DNA from: an uncultured Bdellovibrionales bacterium
GTDB taxonomy: Bacteria; Bdellovibrionota; Bdellovibrionia; Bdellovibrionales; JAMPXM01
Direction of reading: 5' to 3'
Assembly (NCBI GenBank): GCA_937927435.1
Contig: CALBDW010000023.1
Location: forward strand, 1 to 43,414
DNA: 43,414 bases
The notes under the pieces were generated by a model. That model was not told the origin of the DNA. It did no database searches and worked only from the letters and a program-made list of their open reading frames with translations. A program made the translations under genes and the position numbers. Position 1 is the stretch's first letter. Each line of letters begins with the position of its first letter. This document shows, piece by piece, positions 40,327-43,414 of the stretch.

Positions 40327-41955
40327 TCACATGTTGATGACCTCGGACGGAGTGAAACGATCCTCGTTTGCCGGCGGCTTAGTGGATTTTGTCGGTTCCC
40401 TGAGCGTCGAGATCTCGTCCGGAGCGCGGCACTGGCGCGCCCCCATCACCTTCTTCGCTAAGATCGCAAGCCGCAGTTTGAGAATCTGACAGGCTTCACA
40501 GTTGCGTTTCGAGACGACGTCATCGTCACATAGCTCGTAAAGGTCTCGACGGAAGCTTCCCCAGATATTCTCGAGCGTTCGTTGATCCGCTACTAACAAG
40601 AAGTCGCGAGCATTGCTTCTTCCGAGCTTCGACCTTTCGTACTTGCGGTTCCATTCGATACAGACGGCTGTCGCGCTCTTGGCGCCACGACCGCTAATGG
40701 GCGCGCAGAAGGCACCAAATGTCCGATCGTTCTCACTGATTCGATCTTTCGCGTCCCGGAAACCGAGCAAAGGATTGCAGACGGTTTTCCCAGGGCCGCA
40801 TTCGAACGCGTCTTTTCGGCCGTTACACGCTTCATTCACTTGCATGCCGCCCCCGTCGTCGTAACAGAGTTTCCGGATGGGCTCGCAGAACTGTTCGCCG
40901 TATCGGCTTCTCACTCCCGCGATAAGACATCCGCCTTCGGCGCGGACATTCGGTCTTGCATCGCATGACGCCTTATCCAGGACGTTGATGGGGCACTCTT
41001 TCTTAAGCTCGTCGATGAATGCCCATGCATCGCCCGCCGCGCGGGAGTTTTCGACGTCGTAATCTTCTTCGTTAAACGGCGCGGGAGTGTCCGTCGATGG
41101 CGCTTCGGCCTGAGGTGTCCGGGAATCGACTTCGACGAATAAGGTGGTATCTGCTGTTTTTGTTCCTGTGTCTGGAGTTACTGGGGCGGAAGTGCTCGAA
41201 GCCCCCTCCACCACGGTACCCCTCGCTTCTCGAGACCCCGACGAATCCTGCGCTTGTGACGATGGCTGGCGATTCGGGCGTTGGGCCGATTTCTTCCGCG
41301 TCTGCAATGAACTCATTACCTGTCGTTCTTCCCGAACCAGAGGCGGAGCGGGCTTCACGGGAATCGCAGGGACCTTGCCGCCAGTACCTATACAAAAGGC
41401 GCTCCATTCTTTTTTAAATCCCGTCATTATTCTTCGCGGGACACCACCGTCCGGACATCGAAAAGCCTGCCAGTCCCCGCCCCCGCAGTCCCAGCCCTGG
41501 CCTCTTCGGACGGCTCTTCTCTTCAAGCCGCTGCCATTCTTAAAGCACATGACCGGGCCTTCCATCTGGGCGTCGGCAGCTTGGGCCGGCGTACGGCCGA
41601 ACAACTCATAAAGCGCATCAAGTTGGGAATAAATGCGGGGGGGGGGTACTTCGCCGCCCGCTGAAGTTTTTGAAGAGACGATCGAGCGCTCAAATTCTTC
41701 CAAAATTTCCCGCACGCCTTCCAAATAATCGATCCGTTGTTCCTCACTGAGTGCTGAGAACTGCTCGAAAGTAAAAACCCATTTGGAGCCGGGCTTGGAG
41801 CTTTGCGGATTCTGCACCTTGTGCAGTTGAGAGGATGTTTTGTTTTCAGCTTTTTCCGCTCCCGCGGCTTTTCCTTGCGAAACTCCCAACGCGATAACCA
41901 CCAGAAAGGCTCCCATGTGGAAGACGCGATTGATGGATTGGAACTTCATTTTCAT
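40327..41955 (-). CDS. Cys-rich secreted protein of unknown function
   Basis: 542 residues from ATG 41955 (GGAGG about 10 bases upstream; TTG-type extension to 41985 rejected). Signal peptide with cleavage after KAAGA (about 33). An N-terminal helical part with FTFEQFSALSEEQRIDYLEGVREI, then a Cys-containing segment (MCFKNGSGL, WDCGGGDWQAFRCPDGG, AFCIGTGG), a Pro/Ser-rich linker of ~130 residues, and a C-terminal Cys-rich domain (CPINVLDK, CDARP, CLIAG, CEPIRKLCYDD, CNGR, CGPGKTVCN, CAPI). Many disulfides suggest extracytoplasmic location. The gene contains the G10 tract described below. No known family. Confidence 0.75.
   Translation of the reverse strand: MKMKFQSINRVFHMGAFLVVIALGVSQGKAAGAEKAENKTSSQLHKVQNPQSSKPGSKWVFTFEQFSALSEEQRIDYLEGVREILEEFERSIVSSKTSAGGEVPPPRIYSQLDALYELFGRTPAQAADAQMEGPVMCFKNGSGLKRRAVRRGQGWDCGGGDWQAFRCPDGGVPRRIMTGFKKEWSAFCIGTGGKVPAIPVKPAPPLVREERQVMSSLQTRKKSAQRPNRQPSSQAQDSSGSREARGTVVEGASSTSAPVTPDTGTKTADTTLFVEVDSRTPQAEAPSTDTPAPFNEEDYDVENSRAAGDAWAFIDELKKECPINVLDKASCDARPNVRAEGGCLIAGVRSRYGEQFCEPIRKLCYDDGGGMQVNEACNGRKDAFECGPGKTVCNPLLGFRDAKDRISENDRTFGAFCAPISGRGAKSATAVCIEWNRKYERSKLGRSNARDFLLVADQRTLENIWGSFRRDLYELCDDDVVSKRNCEACQILKLRLAILAKKVMGARQCRAPDEISTLREPTKSTKPPANEDRFTPSEVINM
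41637..41646 (+). repeat. Homopolymeric G10 tract (C10 on the coding strand)
   Basis: Ten G in a row inside the Cys-rich protein gene, encoding part of EVPPPR near residue 104. A change of one base by polymerase slippage would frameshift the remaining ~435 residues. Confidence 0.8.
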
Positions 41956-42223
41956 CGCGATGGACCTCCAAAAGGAATTGCCCAACGGGAGACGTCGCTT
42001 ATCGTAGAACTGACACCACTCGGATACAAAAGTTTTGTTTGTACTTCTTCGGCCGGAAACGTCTCAAACTTTAACTTTCGTCCAGCGGATATAAACAAAA
42101 ATAATTTCATCCAGGTCTGTTCCAGAATGAGACGATATCCTGACGCTCTCGCGTGCCGACCGACGTGATGCTGGTCGTAGGTCCAATTGTTACGCTTTGA
42201 GACGCAGGGTAACCTGAAACCGT

Positions 42224-43186
42224 ATGAGCCGAAAAAACTCCTTCGTTTTTCCTTTCGTTTCGGGCCTTACGGCGCTTGTGTTCCTGACTTCCTGTTCACT
42301 TTTAAGCGGGTCGAGGTCCGTTTCCCCAAGACCGCTACCGGAAGTTCGGGATGTTCCTTTTCAAGCCCGCGAGGGGATCGATCAAGGCTTGCGGAAAAGG
42401 GTCATGGTCCTTCCCTTTTTCTCCGTGGATTCGGCGCATTCGGACAAAACAGCCGCTATCGCACGCGAAGCTTTCATCCGCGCGCTTCGCAAAACGGATG
42501 ATTTCGTTATCGTCGCAACGACGGATTTTCCGAAAGACGTCAGCACCTACTTCAAAAACGGCGAATATGATCTTGAATCCATGGCGAAAATCGCGAGCAG
42601 CATGGGACTGACGGCGCTCATCGAGGGACGGATCGTCAAAGTCAAAGCCAAACGGATCGGCGATGAAATCGGGCTTGTCCGTCGAGTGTATGCCCGTATG
42701 GACGCCACCGTCCAAGTGCGCGTTATCAACGCCAAGAACGGACGGATCATCATGGATGAAACCCGTTCAGCCCAAATCGAAGATCGCATCACGCGAGTGG
42801 CCGAGCGTTCTCTGAACGACCGCTACATCGAAGAAGACCCGCAGCTGATTGAGGCTGCCGTGGTGAAAGCGTTCCAAAGCACCCTGCCTCAACTCGTTCA
42901 GAATGTTCAAAAACTCTCATGGGAAGGCCGAGTCGCGCTCGTTAAAGGCGACCGTATTTACCTCAATGCCGGCCGTCTTTCTGGTCTCCAAATCGGCGAT
43001 ATTCTGAAAGTTACCGACGAAGGCGAAGATGTTTATGATCCCGAAACCGGTGCTTTTATCGGCCGTGTTCCGGGCCGCTTAAAAGGTACCATTGAGGTCA
43101 TCAGCTACTTCGGAAAAGACGGCGCCATCGCAATCGTCCACTCCGGCTCCGGCTTCCGCGAAAACGATCTGGTAGAGTTGTATTAA
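42224..43186 (+). CDS. FlgT/CsgG-like lipoprotein of unknown function
   Basis: 320 residues. Signal peptide with lipobox LTSC (Cys at about 24). The middle part (KRVMVLPFFSVDSAHSDKTAAIAREAF, then ALIEGRIVKVK) resembles the nucleotide/lipid-facing CsgG-type fold, and the C-terminal portion (GRVALVKGDRIYLNAGRLSGLQIGDILKV, DPETGAFIGRVPG) resembles the FlgT C-terminal domain. FlgT-type proteins help assemble the flagellar H-ring in the outer membrane; role here unknown. Followed by a 150-base gap before tRNA-Val. Confidence 0.75.
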   Translation: MSRKNSFVFPFVSGLTALVFLTSCSLLSGSRSVSPRPLPEVRDVPFQAREGIDQGLRKRVMVLPFFSVDSAHSDKTAAIAREAFIRALRKTDDFVIVATTDFPKDVSTYFKNGEYDLESMAKIASSMGLTALIEGRIVKVKAKRIGDEIGLVRRVYARMDATVQVRVINAKNGRIIMDETRSAQIEDRITRVAERSLNDRYIEEDPQLIEAAVVKAFQSTLPQLVQNVQKLSWEGRVALVKGDRIYLNAGRLSGLQIGDILKVTDEGEDVYDPETGAFIGRVPGRLKGTIEVISYFGKDGAIAIVHSGSGFRENDLVELY

Positions 43187-43338
43187 GCTTTTAGGACCGC
43201 CTTGCGGAGGACTTGTCGTACGGCAAGCTTTCATCTGCTTAATTTTGCGTCACGTTATAAAGAAGGCTTCAAAAGATCGTTGCCACGCACGGTGAGGACT
43301 GATAGAAAGGCCTTTCCTCATATTAATTCTTTTCAGTT

Positions 43339-43414
43339 GGTCGCTTGGCGCAGTTGGTAGCGCGTTTCCTTGACATGGAAGAGGTCGCAGGTTCGAGTCC
43401 TGCAGCGACCACCA
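43339..43414 (+). tRNA. tRNA-Val (anticodon GAC)
   Basis: 76 bases. The acceptor arm GGTCGCT pairs with AGCGACC and the encoded CCA ends at the last base. D arm GCGC/GCGC, anticodon arm TTTCC/GGAAG with loop TTGACAT (anticodon GAC), and a T arm containing GGTTCGAGTCC. All four stems close, so the gene is intact within the window. Confidence 0.97.

Overview
The window looks like a chromosomal segment of a Gram-negative bacterium of the Bdellovibrionota (Bdellovibrio-like) type. This is an inference from gene content: a small histone-fold protein with a lysine-rich tail, many Cys-anchored envelope lipoproteins, a GAF/HD-GYP signalling protein, and a soluble-HTH plus C-terminal membrane-anchor protein of a kind I associate with this group. 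Base composition is moderately GC-rich (about half, by eye) and fairly even, except for an AT-rich stretch near 26.6-27.1 kb. TTG and GTG starts preceded by good Shine-Dalgarno sequences are common. I see no prophage, CRISPR array or insertion sequence.

Layout. 0-5.2 kb: yebC, a DUF455 ferritin-like protein, an RluF/RluB-type pseudouridine synthase, a secreted protein, a three-gene operon (SDR reductase plus two PTPS/QueD-family paralogues) that looks like a reduced-pterin pathway, and the histone gene. 5.2-10.3 kb: GAF/HD-GYP phosphodiesterase, an oligopeptide-type solute-binding lipoprotein with a near-leaderless promoter and a 17-bp palindrome, a small lipoprotein, and a membrane-anchored PotD-like binding protein. 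10.3-16.2 kb: Nudix hydrolase, a broken GIY-YIG (UvrC-like) nuclease gene, an aldehyde dehydrogenase homologue lacking its catalytic residues, several small proteins (CsbD family, FMN reductase, membrane proteins, lipoprotein). 15.7-19.4 kb: leucine dehydrogenase, then an envelope operon of a YfgM-like TPR protein, BamB and a lipoprotein, headed by a hairpin that buries the ribosome-binding site. 19.6-25.8 kb: two large tandem lipoproteins sharing a ~500-residue N-terminal module but carrying different C-termini (a seven-repeat RCC1 propeller versus about five Cys-paired Ig-like repeats). 26-28.4 kb: HTH-membrane regulator, AT-rich intergenic DNA with repeated TTGTG boxes, a minimal tyrosine recombinase and two small exported proteins.

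28.6-35.3 kb is a core housekeeping block on the + strand: rpmF, fabH, fabD, fabG, acpP, fabF, rpiB, glyA. FabD loads malonyl groups on AcpP, FabH and FabF condense, FabG reduces; GlyA and RpiB supply one-carbon units and pentose phosphates. 35.3-43.4 kb: an M23 peptidase lipoprotein, a membrane protein overlapping it convergently, a large penicillin-acylase-family hydrolase, a Ser/Thr-linker beta-barrel protein, a Cys-rich secreted protein with a G10 homopolymer inside its gene, a FlgT/CsgG-like lipoprotein, and tRNA-Val(GAC), whose CCA end is the last base of the window.

The strongest candidates for something not yet described are the catalytically stripped ALDH homologue, the module-swapped tandem lipoproteins, the asymmetric PTPS pair, and the RBS-occluding hairpin upstream of the YfgM-BamB operon. 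The histone is a known but recently recognised class. All functional statements rest on motif reading without database searches.
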